64,000 nucleotides of DNA, taken from positions 5,704,001 to 5,768,000 of the forward strand of contig NC_047096.1 of assembly GCF_902459505.1 (NCBI RefSeq), written 5' to 3'. Made by a program: the position numbers and the translations under genes. The stretch's first letter is position 1; every line of letters begins with the position of its first letter. Below the pieces are notes generated by a model. That model was not told where the DNA came from and ran no database searches. It worked only from the letters and a program-made list of their open reading frames with translations. Positions 18,965-29,347 of the stretch are shown piece by piece. The DNA comes from Geotrypetes seraphini. Lineage: Eukaryota; Chordata; Amphibia; Gymnophiona; Dermophiidae.

Positions 18965-21619
18965 AATTGAATCGGTTCAGCGGACGGCCACCAGGATGAT
19001 CTCGGGGCTCAAGGGTCTCTCGTACGAAGAGAGACTGAACAAATTGCAGCTCTACACTCTCGAGGAACGTAGGGAGAGGGGAGACATGATCGAAACATTT
19101 AAGTACCTCACGGGACGTGTCGAAGTGGAAGATGATATTTTCTTTCTCAAGGGACCCTCAGCCACAAGAGGGCACCCGCTCAAACTCAGGGGCGGAAAAT
19201 TTCATGGCGACACCAGAAAGTATTTCTTCACAGAGAGAGTGGTTGATCATTGGAACAAGCTTCCAGTGCAGGTGATCGAGGCAGACAGCGTGCCAGACTT
19301 TAAGAATAAATGGGATACCCATGTGGGATCCCTACGAGGGTCAAGATAAGGAAATTGGGTCATTAGGGCATAGACAGGGGGTGGGTAAGCAGAGTGGGCA
19401 GACTTGATGGGCTGTAGCCCTTTTCTGCCGTCATCTTCTATGTTTCTATGATGGGTCATTTGGCCTTTATCTGCCATCATGTTTCTATGTTTCTATAATC
19501 AGAAAGTTCTATGACATCACAATGCAGGTGTAAAGAGCCTTAGCCTATAGGAAGAGGAGATGCAAATGTTAAGAGCCTTAGCCAATAGGGAGAGGAGGAG
19601 AGAGTGGCTGCTGCAGACACCAGAAAGTATTTCTTCACAGAGAGAGTGGTTGATCATTGGAACAAGCTTCCAGTGCAGGTGATCGAGGCAGACAGCGTGC
19701 CAGACTTTAAGAATAAATGGGATACCCATGTGGGAAATTGGGTCATTAGGGCATAGACAGGGGGTGGGTAAGCAGAGTGGGCAGACTTGATGGGCTGTTG
19801 CCCTTTTCTGCCATCATCTTCTATGTTTCTATAATGAGAAAGTTCTATGACATCACAATGCAGGTGTAAAGAGCCTTAGCCTATAGGAAGAGGAGATGCA
19901 AATGTTAAGAGCCTTAGCCAATAGGGAGAGGAGGAGAGAGTGGCTGCTGCAGACACCAGAAAGTATTTCTTCACAGAGAGAGTGGTTGATCATTGGAACA
20001 AGCTTCCAGTGCAGGTGATCGAGGCAGACAGCGTGCCAGACTTTAAGAATAAATGGGATACCCATGTGGGAAATTGGGTCATTAGGGCATAGACAGGAGG
20101 TGGGTAAGCAGAGTGGGCAGACTTGATGGGCTGTAGCCCTTTTCTGCCGTCATCTTCTATGTTTCTATAATGAGAAAGTTCTATGACATCACAATGCAGG
20201 TGTAAAGAGCCTTAGCCTATAGGAAGAGGAGATGCAAATGTTAAGAGCCTTAGCCAATAGGGAGAGGAGGAGAGAGTGGCTGCTGCAGACACCAGAAAGT
20301 ATTTCTTCACAGAGAGAGTGGTTGATCATTGGAACAAGCTTCCAGTGCAGGTGATCGAGGCAGACAGCGTGCCAGACTTTAAGAATAAATGGGATACCCA
20401 TGTGGGATCCCTACGAGGGTCAAGATAAGGAAATTGGGTCATTAGGGCATAGACAGGGGGTGGGTAAGCAGAGTGGGCAGACTTGATGGGCTGTAGCCCT
20501 TTTCTGCCGTCATCTTCTATGTTTCTATGATGGGTCATTTGGCCTTTATCTGCCATCATGTTTCTATGTTTCTATAATCAGAAAGTTCTATGACATCACA
20601 ATGCAGGTGTAAAGAGCCTTAGCCTATAGGAAGAGGAGATGCAAATGTTAAGAGCCTTAGCCAATAGGGAGAGGAGGAGAGAGTGGCTGCTGCAGACACC
20701 AGAAAGTATTTCTTCACAGAGAGAGTGGTTGATCATTGGAACAAGCTTCCAGTGCAGGTGATCGAGGCAGACAGCGTGCCAGACTTTAAGAATAAATGGG
20801 ATACCCATGTGGGAAATTGGGTCATTAGGGCATAGACAGGGGGTGGGTAAGCAGAGTGGGCAGACTTGATGGGCTGTTGCCCTTTTCTGCCATCATCTTC
20901 TATGTTTCTATAATGAGAAAGTTCTATGACATCACAATGCAGGTGTAAAGAGCCTTAGCCTATAGGAAGAGGAGATGCAAATGTTAAGAGCCTTAGCCAA
21001 TAGGGAGAGGAGGAGAGAGTGGCTGCTGCAGACACCAGAAAGTATTTCTTCACAGAGAGAGTGGTTGATCATTGGAACAAGCTTCCAGTGCAGGTGATCG
21101 AGGCAGACAGCGTGCCAGACTTTAAGAATAAATGGGATACCCATGTGGGAAATTGGGTCATTAGGGCATAGACAGGGGGTGGGTAAGCAGAGTGGGCAGA
21201 CTTGATGGGCTGTAGCCCTTTTCTGCCGTCATCTTCTATGTTTCTATAATGAGAAAGTTCTATGACATCACAATGCAGGTGTAAAGAGCCTTAGCCTATA
21301 GGAAGAGGAGATGCAAATGTTAAGAGCCTTAGCCAATAGGGAGAGGAGGAGAGAGTGGCTGCTGCAGACACCAGAAAGTATTTCTTCACAGAGAGAGTGG
21401 TTGATCATTGGAACAAGCTTCCAGTGCAGGTGATCGAGGCAGACAGCGTGCCAGACTTTAAGAAGAAATGGGATACCCATGTGGGATCCCTACGAGGGTC
21501 AAGATAAGGAAATTGGGTCATTAGGGCATAGACAGGGGGTGGGTAAGCAGAGTGGGCAGACATGATGGGCTGGAGCCCTTTTCTGCCCTCATCTTCTATA
21601 TTTCTATGTTTCTATTTCT
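18965..21619 (+). mobile_element. CR1 LINE C-terminus expanded into a tandem array
   Basis: The first copy encodes a CR1 C-terminus (MISGLKGLSYEERLNKLQLY, then RGDMIETF, RGHPLKLRGGKF, RKYFFTERVVDHWNKLP). From 19209 the final ~50 codons plus 3' UTR repeat in tandem. Unit starts (GACACCAGAAAG) are at 19209, 19616, 19952, 20288, 20695, 21031 and 21367. Confidence 0.92.
19209..21610 (+). repeat. Higher-order tandem array, 407+336+336 bp (period 1079)
   Basis: Spacing of unit starts is 407, 336, 336, 407, 336, 336 bp and a last partial unit. The two 1079-bp blocks look almost identical, down to shared variants such as GGCTGTTGCCC in the same unit of each. Each unit has CR1 coding end, CR1 3' UTR, then a module with TATGACATCACAATGCAGG and AGAGCCTTAGCC twice. 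Confidence 0.95.
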
Positions 21620-21851
21620 GTCCTAATTTGATGGCAGGGTGTTATTAATTTGAAATGGGTAAGGTTACTGGGAAAATCTATGTTTCTGTGTTTTATTGAA
21701 GAATCATTGGGTGGGTGAGTGGGAGAAAATGGTTGGTTATGTATATCTGTAAATTGAATGTGCTTTTATTGACTTATTATATGTTATCTATTTGTATTTT
21801 GCACTATTGAAGTTTGGAAAATCAATAAAGAATTTTTAAAAAATAATAAAT

Positions 21852-22160
21852 TCTTTGACTATTCCTTATTCTCCAATGTTAAAAGGCCTAAGGGCTCCTT
21901 TTACAAAGCTGCGCTAGCGGGTTGAACGCACGTGACTTTTCATCACACGCTGGCCGAAAAACTACCGCCTGCTCGAGAGGCGTGCGCTATTACGCGTGTT
22001 GAACCGCTAACGCGCCTTCGTAAAAGGAGCCCTAAGTAGAAATGGACCCATTCCGTAGCACCTAGTTTATGGAACCAGCTTCCTAGTCATTCTCATTTGG
22101 AACAGAATTTAAAGACTCGGATGTGATATTCTTCAAAATGATCATATCTAATTCCTTTTC
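21852..22160 (+). mobile_element. L2-like LINE, part 2
   Basis: Continues the copy at 18190-18462. After the target duplication and a small MITE it reads WTHSVAPSLWNQLPSHSHLE then LKTRM, the L2 C-terminus. Confidence 0.7.
21892..22032. mobile_element. PIF/Harbinger-like MITE, 141 bp
   Basis: Ends GGGCTCCTTTTACAAAGC / TTCGTAAAAGGAGCCC with TAA at both sides (21889-21891, 22033-22035), inserted in the L2. Confidence 0.8.
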
Positions 22161-22249
22161 TTGGTGTTGTCAAGGTCTGACCTGCCGACACAGCAAGATG
22201 GAATTGTTTTTGCGTTAATTAGGTCTGTCCTATCTTTTAATGGAGTTAC

Positions 22250-22430
22250 ATAAGAATATAAGCAGTGCCTCTGCTGGGTCAGACCAGAGGTCCATCACGC
22301 CCAGCAGTCCGCTCGCGCGGCGGCCCATCAGTTCCAGCACATGTATAGTAACCCTCTATCTATACCCTTCTATCCCCGTTTCCTTCAGAAAATTGTCCAA
22401 ACCCTTCTTGAACCCCAATACCAAACAAGC
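22250..22430 (-). mobile_element. CR1 3' end
   Basis: In plus view AAGAATATAAGCAGTGCCTC, GGTCAGACCAGAGGTCCATC and GCCCAGCAGTCCGCTC, then the inverted GFKKGLDNFLKE-like C-terminus. Same subfamily as 33000-34107. Confidence 0.8.
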
Positions 22431-22469
22431 GAGCTTCCCTTACTTCCTATTCTTCTCTGTTGCTACCCT

Positions 22470-23060
22470 GCTACTACAGTATATCGCAAACCGTGTGCCA
22501 CAGGTGTGCCCTGAGACACCAGCAAGGAGGAGATGGCTGGCACGGATGACTCTCCTCTTTGCAGGTGTCTTTCATCCTCTCCCCGCTCTTCCCCTCCTCA
22601 AGGATCCCTCACCAGCGAAGTGACAGGTTCAGAGTTGATGTGATGATGTCAAGCATGCATGCAACATCATCGTATCGACGTCCGCACACTTCCAGATGCC
22701 TTCCAGCCGGGGCAGCAGGCGCCGAAAAGTGTGCGGGACACAGCGCTAGTGGTTGGCGCACCCCAGGGTTCTGTCTTAGGACCTTTTATTTTCCCTCTCT
22801 GCACCTCCTCGAGCTCGGAGCCGCTTCTGGAGGACTTCCAAGCGTGTGCAGCTGTGATGCAATGATGTCACTTGCAGGCATGTGATGTCATCATACCACA
22901 CCCATGCATGCTCGGAGAGCCTCCAGATGTGGCCCCAAACATGGAAACCCAGACAGACTGCTGCTTTAAAAAACTCAGTTTGGACACCTGGACAGTCGTC
23001 TAAAAAGAGGACATGTCTGGCTAAATCCAAGCATCCTGGTAAACCTATAGTAACCAACCC
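22470..23060. mobile_element. Mosaic of hAT-like remnants with a CR1 RT scrap
   Basis: 22470-22740 shares words with 16486-16700. 22745-22800 reads VVGAPQGSVLGPFIF, the CR1 GVPQGS box, in the plus frame. 22980-23035 has GGACACCTGGACAGTC..AAAGAGGACATGTC, as near 41750. None is complete. 23060-23335 is unassigned. Confidence 0.45.
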
Positions 23061-23338
23061 TCCCCCACTCTGGCATCCTGTTCATTTATCCTGTCTGATT
23101 ACATTGCAAGCTCCTTCGAGCAAGATCTGTCTCCTTCATGACTCTGTACAGCACTATAGAAATAATAATAATAGGTGTATTAGTGGTACATTCTGACAGG
23201 TACCTGCCACCCTGAGCCTCTTCTGCCAGCGATTCTGCACATCTGGCCTATGAAGACCTGAACTTATCAGACAAGGAGATCAATATCAACCAGTCCATCT
23301 CTAAATCTGAATTAATATACACCTGAATATGGGGTCCT

Positions 23339-23690
23339 TTTCTGTTTCTCTGCAATGCTAAGTGTTGAATATTGTGACTTATTAATTGTTCTGTTGCCGA
23401 AGTTCCCAAGCGGGTGCAGCAAATGAAGTTTTGGATCTGTAAAACATCTGCAGCGTCCAGGGGCAGACACACTTTGTTCCCCTCTCATACTTGCGTTAGC
23501 ATTTAAAGCATGAATGAGCTAACGTGCCTTAGTACAAGAGACGGATGAATGATAATAATGCAGGGCCCTGGGACGCTGCAGATGTTTTACAGATCCAAAA
23601 CTTCATTTACTGCCCTCGCTTGGGAACTTCGGCAACAGAACAATTAATAAGTCACAATATTCAACACTTAGCATTGTAGAGAAAGAGAAA
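23339..23690. repeat. Inverted duplication beside receptor promoter block
   Basis: About 120 bp at 23339-23458 is a near-perfect reverse complement of 23571-23690, with a spacer of about 112 bp. The right arm is part of the conserved promoter block. The left arm runs on into a GGGGCAGAC..ACTTTGTTC word matching the ancestral flank seen at 6902 and 35103. Confidence 0.88.
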
Positions 23691-23840
23691 ATCACCAGAG
23701 ACAGTTTGCAAAAGTACAAATACATTCTCCATCTGTGTATTATTAACAGAGAATCCAAAGAGCCTGAAGGATAATGTCAAGGTGAGCAAAGGTCCGTGTT
23801 TCAGGTAAGGGCCGGAATCTCCTGGTTCTCTCTCACTGCT
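23560..23840 (+). promoter_or_regulatory. Putative promoter and non-coding exon 1 of the 29348 receptor gene
   Basis: Near-identical to 35120-35400 and homologous to 6902-7150. A TATA-like TACAAATA lies at 23715-23722 and a good donor, AAG/GTGAGC, at 23781/23782, which would leave an exon of roughly 35-40 bp if transcription starts about 30 bp after the box. The matching acceptor is at 29326, so the intron would be about 5.5 kb. Function is inference from conservation and position. Confidence 0.55.
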
Positions 23841-23849
23841 GTTCTCTGT

Positions 23850-24895
23850 TGGGTGTTATTTCTGGACCCAGCTCAGCATCAACCTTTGATCTGCCTGATG
23901 TGGTTTCGCTTCTCCTGAGTCTTTTATGCAGTTTGTTGGTGGCTCTAGATTAAAAGTTCAAATATTGGCTTTCTGCTGCCAAAGTGTCACCAGGTCTGCG
24001 AGATTTGAGGTCACCATTTGGCATTTTAACAGTATTAAGAACTTAAATTGTTAAAGGGCTAAATTCTGTGCTATAAGCCACATTTAAAATTGGGTGTGGT
24101 TTATCGACTGATACTTATGTCCCGGAACCGCAACTAAACGTAGGTCCAGCTATTTGCACGCAACTTAAAGTAACGCCACGATCCACCCATAACCCACCCC
24201 TTCCCATGCCCCCTTCTTTGACTTGGGTATAAAATTAAGGTGAGGATCCTGCACTTAAATTTATGCCCATAACCTGGAATTGATTTTAATTGGCGCCAAT
24301 TCACTGCACTAATTAGCTTGTTATTTAATTAAATTCTGCTTAATATTTAGCAGTTTTTATAGAAATAGGGGGATTGTGTCTGATTCTGACCAAATCGCTT
24401 TGTAGTCAAAGTAACCACCAAGATTAGGATCCTCCATTTCTATCTGTTGGTTGCACTAGAGGCAGCAAGAATTAAAGCCAGAACAGAAGCTGGAGCTGTT
24501 CATTCACTCGGTTCTGCTCATGGAAGCCCTGTCCTGCTGTTTCTTGGATGGGACAGGATTTTATTAGACATTTTCTCTGTGGATTATAACTCTTATAAAA
24601 TAGCCCAGGTTATACATGGATGGAATTCCATGTGCTGTCAGGAAGGCTTGACATAACATGGACTGTGCAGTGTGCATAGCTGCTCCTGGAGGTGGTGTTT
24701 GGGCCAAACTGGGGCACTGTTGTGATGTTTGCACTAATTTGGGTCCATGGCACCATTACACCTTTGCAGCAAGAAAACAAGTGAGGAGAGAAATCCTTAA
24801 AAACAGTCACACTTTATTCGAAATGGTCGGCACTAATATTGATGCAACAGGAAATGGTTAAGATGCATCGGCCTAGTATTTTCTGCCTTTTTGAA
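23850..24895. other. Unassigned intronic sequence, partly a degenerate repeat
   Basis: 24100-24360 resembles, in inverse orientation, the AT-rich repeat at 1900-2390 and 47960-48180 (palindromic TTGGCGCCAA at 24291). No exon recognised. Confidence 0.35.
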
Positions 24896-24897
24896 TT

Positions 24898-24945
24898 GGC
24901 CCCTGAAGAAGCCGATCTTTCTGGTGAAATGTGGGTCCCACTGCA
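24898..24945 (+). ncRNA. Hammerhead-ribozyme-like motif (fossil), copy C
   Basis: Core CTGAAGA at 24903-24909 (consensus), stem II GCC/GGT, GAAA at 24926-24929, then GGGTC able to pair with GGCCC before the core. Stem III is almost absent, so it is a decayed relative of copies A and B. Confidence 0.4.
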
Positions 24946-25035
24946 TGATGGGCGCTACGAGCGAAGCATTTCATGAGTTAAGTGTTTGGTTTCCACTGCA
25001 CAAATTGACTCATGAGCTATGAGTGTAAATGTATA

Positions 25036-25820
25036 CAGTAAAACCTTGGATTGCAAGTAACTTGGTTTGCAAGACGAGCAAAACATTTGATTAAATTTTA
25101 ACTTGACATACAAGCAAGGTCTTGCAATACAAGTACATACAGTATACACACATCACATGATCACAGCTGAGCCGATGGTTCTTCTCTCTCTGACGCTGCA
25201 GGAGTTTAGTGACTGTTCTAAATGAGCGAGGTCTTGAAATACATTTTCGTACACTTCCCCCTCCGTATTCGCAAATTCTGTATCTACGGATCCGCGGTTT
25301 TAAACCCCAAAAAATGCATTTTCATTTTTCAGGCTATTTTAAGCCCTGTAAGCCCCCCCCTTAAGCCTTACCTGGTGGTCTAGCGGGTTTTGGGGCAGAA
25401 GCGATCTTCACACGCTCCTGCCCCGTGCAGATCACTCACAGGAAATGGCACGAGAGACTACGGGAGCTCAAGGCAGCCATTTCCTGTGAGCAATCTGCAC
25501 GGGGCAGGAGTATGGGAAGATCGCTCCTGCTTGAAAACCCGCTAGACCACCAGGTAAGGCTTAAGGGGGGCTTTCAGGGCTTAAAATAGCCAGGAGAAGC
25601 GGGGGTTAGGGGCAGAACCGGCCCGATTATTATTCACATTTTTTCATATTTGCGGGCCAGCTCTGACCCTGACCCCCACGAATATGGAGGGGGAAGTATA
25701 TTGTATTTTGTATTAAAGTTTTTGGGTTGTGGAACAAATCGTCTGAGTTTCCATTATTTCCTATGGGGAAATTCGTTTTGATATAAGAGTGCTTTGGGTT
25801 ACAAGCATGCTGCTGGAACA
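25036..25820. mobile_element. Tigger-type element, interrupted, right end lost
   Basis: Begins TA/CAGTAAAACCTTGGATTG; the far side reads TTTCCATTATTTCCTATGGG and AGTGCTTTGGGTTACAAGC, typical Tigger subterminal sequence. The terminal inverted copy on the right is missing where an L2 tail starts. A second Tigger-like element is inserted at 25252. Confidence 0.75.
25252..25698. mobile_element. Tigger-like MITE nested in a Tigger
   Basis: Ends CACTTCCCCCTCCGTATTCG / CGAATATGGAGGGGGAAGTA, with TA at 25250-25251 and 25699-25700. The middle is a large hairpin (TTAAGCCTTACCTGGTGGTC and its inverse, CTGCCCCGTGCAGAT and its inverse). No coding. Confidence 0.8.
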
Positions 25821-25821
25821 T

Positions 25822-26905
25822 AATAATAATAATAATTTTATTTTTCTATACTGCCATAGTCAGGCGACTTCTAGGCAGTTCACATTGAAAGAAGGCGAAT
25901 AACAATAAGTCTAAATAGAAAGCTTACTTACTACTTGGAGTTCCATGGTAAAGAATACATGACAGGAGCTTCTTGAGAGAAAGAAAAGGCGTTTACAGCG
26001 GGGGAAATCCTAGTGAGAGGGAGAGGACTGTTTTAGTCAATGAATTTGTCGAATAGGGCGGTTTTAATTGATTTTCGGAATGCACTGTAAGTCAGATTGG
26101 GTTCATTTATGCAGTTTCTCAGCCAGACTTGCTGTCTGTTCGCTTGGAACTTAAAGGTTCTATCCAGGAAGGATTTGTATCTACAGCCCGTGATCTTTGG
26201 GTATGCAAAGATGTTTTTGTTTCTGGTTGTTTGTGTGGGGTTGTGTAGAATGAAGTGAGTTTGCAGGTAGGAAGGTGCTAGTCCCCAGACTTGTTTGAAA
26301 CAGATGCAAGCAAATTTGAATAGTATTCGCGCTTCTATTGGTAGCCAGTGCAGTTTTTTGTAGTAGGGGCTAATGTGGTCATTTTTTTCTCAGTCCAAAG
26401 ATTAGGCGAATGGGGGTGTTTTGTACTAATCTCAGTTTTTTTACTGTTTTTTGTGGGATACCCAGGTAGATGATGTTGCAGTAGTGATTGAGGCCAGCAG
26501 CATCCCAGACTTTAAGAATAAATGGGATACCTATGTGGGTTCCCTACAAGGGTCAAGTCAAGGAATAGGGTCGCTAGGATATAGACTTGAAGGAGCGGGT
26601 CAGTAGAGTGGCTGTATGATTAAGGGGGTCAGTAGACTTAAAGGGGTGGGTCAATAGAGTGGGCAGACTTGATGGGCTATAGCCCTTATCTGCCGTCATC
26701 TTTCTATGTTTCTAAGGATGGATAGGATCAGCGATTGCACCAGCAACCTGAAGGATGTTGGGTCGAAGTATTTTTTAATGGTCCTTAGTTTTTCACCAGT
26801 AAGTTTGTGTGGTCAGTCATGGTTAGGTGAGCATCTAGAGTGATACCGAGTATTTTTATGGTTTTGGATATTGGGTATTCGTGATTGTTTATTTTTATCA
26901 TATTG
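25822..26905 (-). mobile_element. L2-like LINE C-terminus and 3' end, split by CR1
   Basis: The minus strand reads DHISPYYKKLHWLPIEARIL, FKFACICFKQVWGLAPSYL and FRKSIKTALFDKFID before the stop, a well-preserved L2 C-terminus also present at 49570-49920. The 3' end is at 25822 with ATT repeats. A CR1 tail interrupts it at 26490-26716. Confidence 0.85.
26490..26716 (+). mobile_element. CR1 3' end nested in L2
   Basis: Encodes the last CR1 residues (PDFKNKWDTYVGSLQGSS) and 3' UTR with CTTGATGGGCTATAGCCC, ending TCTTTCTATGTTTCTA. Same subfamily as the 19-21 kb array. Confidence 0.85.
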
Positions 26906-27064
26906 AAATGTGCCTACTTCTCTCTAACCTCCTGCTGGGTTGAGCTCGCCGCTATGAACGGTCTTAAAGAAAGCCAGAAATATAACCAACACCAACTCAC
27001 TCCTGGGTGAATTATCGCACACAAACCCTAAATGTAACCAATCATCATTCTTACTGTGAATTAC

Positions 27065-27125
27065 AGTAAAACCTTGGTTTGAGAGCACAGTTTTTTCAAG
27101 ACACAGTTATTTGTCAATGCATTTA
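27065..27125. mobile_element. Tigger left-end fragment
   Basis: TA/CAGTAAAACCTTGGTTTGAG repeats the start of the element at 25036, then diverges. Confidence 0.55.
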
Positions 27126-27177
27126 TGTGAACGAAATGAGTATTTTCTAAGTGGAGGATGTAGGAGAGTCTATGGGC

Positions 27178-27310
27178 TCCATTTACTAAGGTGCGCTTGT
27201 GGTTTTAGCACGCGCTTAGTGCACGCTACAATGGCACACACGCTAGACGCTTACGCCTCCATAGAGCTGGCGTTAGTATTTCCGCGTAGCGTGGTGTTGT
27301 TTTTTTTTTT
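27178..27310. mobile_element. MITE fragment (GGGCTCC.TTTAC type)
   Basis: GGGCTCCATTTACTAAGGTGCG followed by GC-rich hairpin sequence, related to the MITE at 21892. The right end is replaced by a T-run. Confidence 0.5.
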
Positions 27311-27329
27311 TTTTTTAATTTATTTATTG

Positions 27330-29180
27330 TTTTCAACTTAAATTTCAAGTATAACACTTGTACAGAAAGCAAGAATAGAATAGATATCAAATACAATAGT
27401 AATATAATTCCTAAATTACATAGCCTTAACCTGGAGAAGGAGGAGGAGGGGCTGGTCTCCCTCTCTGAGCTTCCTATGTTAGAACAGGAGTCTCTGACTT
27501 AATTACTTCCAGATGTTGCTTTAGGATTTCTTTAGGTTGCAAAGATATATAAATATGTTTTTTCAAAACTCATTCTTTTGTTCAAATACACAGTCATACA
27601 ATTCACTCAATCATATTTGTTTCATTCATACTTGCTTGACCAAGCTTCCATACATAAATAATTTTCATTCAAAACTATATCTAATTCAGTTTGGGACACG
27701 TTACTAACTAGTCTAAACAAGCACATGTGGTATTAATTAACCCCACACTGCTGGGAGCGGGAAAACTCAGAGAGGACAAAGAAGACAGAAAACTAGTCAT
27801 TGGCACAAAATGGTGTCCAAAGACAGAACAGATATAGTAAAAACAGAGAACCCAAAATGGATTCCTTTGGTTTCCTTCATGATCTGGCCCAACAGCAAAG
27901 TACATAAAAAAACACCATTCTTTCCCTTATATTAATCTATAGTGTGTTTTTTCTGGCTTTAGTTACATATATTTAGATTTTTATTCACCCTTTTTTCGTA
28001 CACTTCTATTTGGGCATGGCCCTAACTGACACATATGCTTGTATCTAACTAGAATTACCCAGAATCATACAAAAAATAGGCACTTTTGTAGAAAAACTCC
28101 ACAAAAATACTGCACAATCATGTCCATTCTATTACCGTCCCATAAACATCACCCCCTGCTGGCCACGAGCCACTACTCCTCAAACTCTGACTACACACAG
28201 CAGGGGGAGCAAGTCTAGGTGACTCAGCAGTCTAGTAGAGAGGTGGAGCAAAGGTGAGGCAAGGGGTGGGACCATGTGTCCTCTTTGTTGGCTTCACAAA
28301 TATGGTAACCCTACCTCAGTAAGTAAGCAAAACTGTAGAGCTGTTTGTCTGAGACATCTAAACCTCCTTGCCTCCATTTACAAAGCGGATAAGCCCACCC
28401 TAGTTTTGGAGCATCTTGAATAAAGATTTCCAGCTGGTTTTCCAGCATTGGACTTCCATATTGCCTTCAGCCCTTCTGTCCCCATTAGACAGGAGATATA
28501 TAGGTGACATAAGACTATACCACCAGTAATAACGCTGGTAAGTGGCAGAGAGAATCGGCTACCTTATTCATGTTAGGGGGGGAGTCAGAAACATAGCTTA
28601 ACACTGGTGCCAAGGTAAAAGGAGGGTATCAGGGCTGGGTAGGGTGATGCTGTTATAGTGGGGGTTACATGTCGGGATTCCTATTGTGATCAGATGGTGT
28701 AGCCACAGTTTCATCACAGAGGATTTTTTTACTAAGCTGCATTGGCTGCTAATGTACTATAACATGTTGTTACAGATATCTGAAGGACACATTATCCTGC
28801 GTTAAAAATCTCCATCGGTGCAAGGCCTTACTAGGCACTGTTTCCCCTAAGCTCAGCAGGAGTCTTCCACTGCATTGCTGCCAATAGGGGGTGGTATTTC
28901 ATGTTTTTTTAATCTCTAGGGACAGGCAGGTTTGCTGGAGTCCTGCAGACTTTGGCTGTCCCCAACTATTGATAATATCATTGTGAAATAGCACCACCCA
29001 CTGGCAGGAATGTAGGTGGAGGACTCTTGTGCAGCGTAGAAGGAACAGTGGATGGAGCACTCCCTGCTAACACACTAATTTTAAACCTAACCCTGACCAT
29101 TCCATATCAATGTGATTTGTTCATTGTTGTGAGCTGAAATATCTCCACATTGTATAGTAATCATCATTGGTTCTGAGATT
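27330..29180. other. Long stretch with no recognised gene or repeat
   Basis: About 1.85 kb, intronic to the inferred 29348 transcript. Some segments look like old repeats, but I cannot name any, and no open frame carries a known motif. Confidence 0.35.
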
Positions 29181-29324
29181 CCTAACTCAAACCATATGAC
29201 ATATAAAAAAATTATTATTGTACAAATAATCATCTCCCTCTAGTCTTAATCAGGAGCCTAAAGATAGAAAGATCTAAACAACTGATCACTTCTCCATGTT
29301 CTTTTCTCTTCTTAACTGTTTCCT

Positions 29325-29326
29325 AG
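29325..29326 (+). promoter_or_regulatory. Conserved splice acceptor of the receptor coding exon
   Basis: A TTTTCTCTTCTTAACTG pyrimidine-rich tract and TTTCCTAG end 21 bp before the ATG; conserved at 14314 and 37222. Confidence 0.6.
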
Positions 29327-29347
29327 AGTAGAAAACCTCAGCAGATC

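Larger units (their letters stand above)
18463..21851 (+). mobile_element. 5'-truncated L1 LINE, itself split by a CR1 array
   Basis: The left part (18463-18960) encodes the L1 ORF2 C-terminus: NRCWHCHRDLGTLDHLLFYC (the CW.C....T..H....C motif), then a W..I pattern. The right part (21620-21851) is the 3' UTR ending GGAAAATCAATAAAGAATTTTT and an A-rich tail. The 15-bp duplications TCTTTGACTATTCCT at both ends prove one insertion event. The CR1 array sits between the two parts. Confidence 0.85.

Noticed and set aside
19247-21480. Repeated identical 70-77-codon minus-strand frames
   Set aside because: Antisense of the CR1 tandem array; each copy is a shadow of the same LINE tail.
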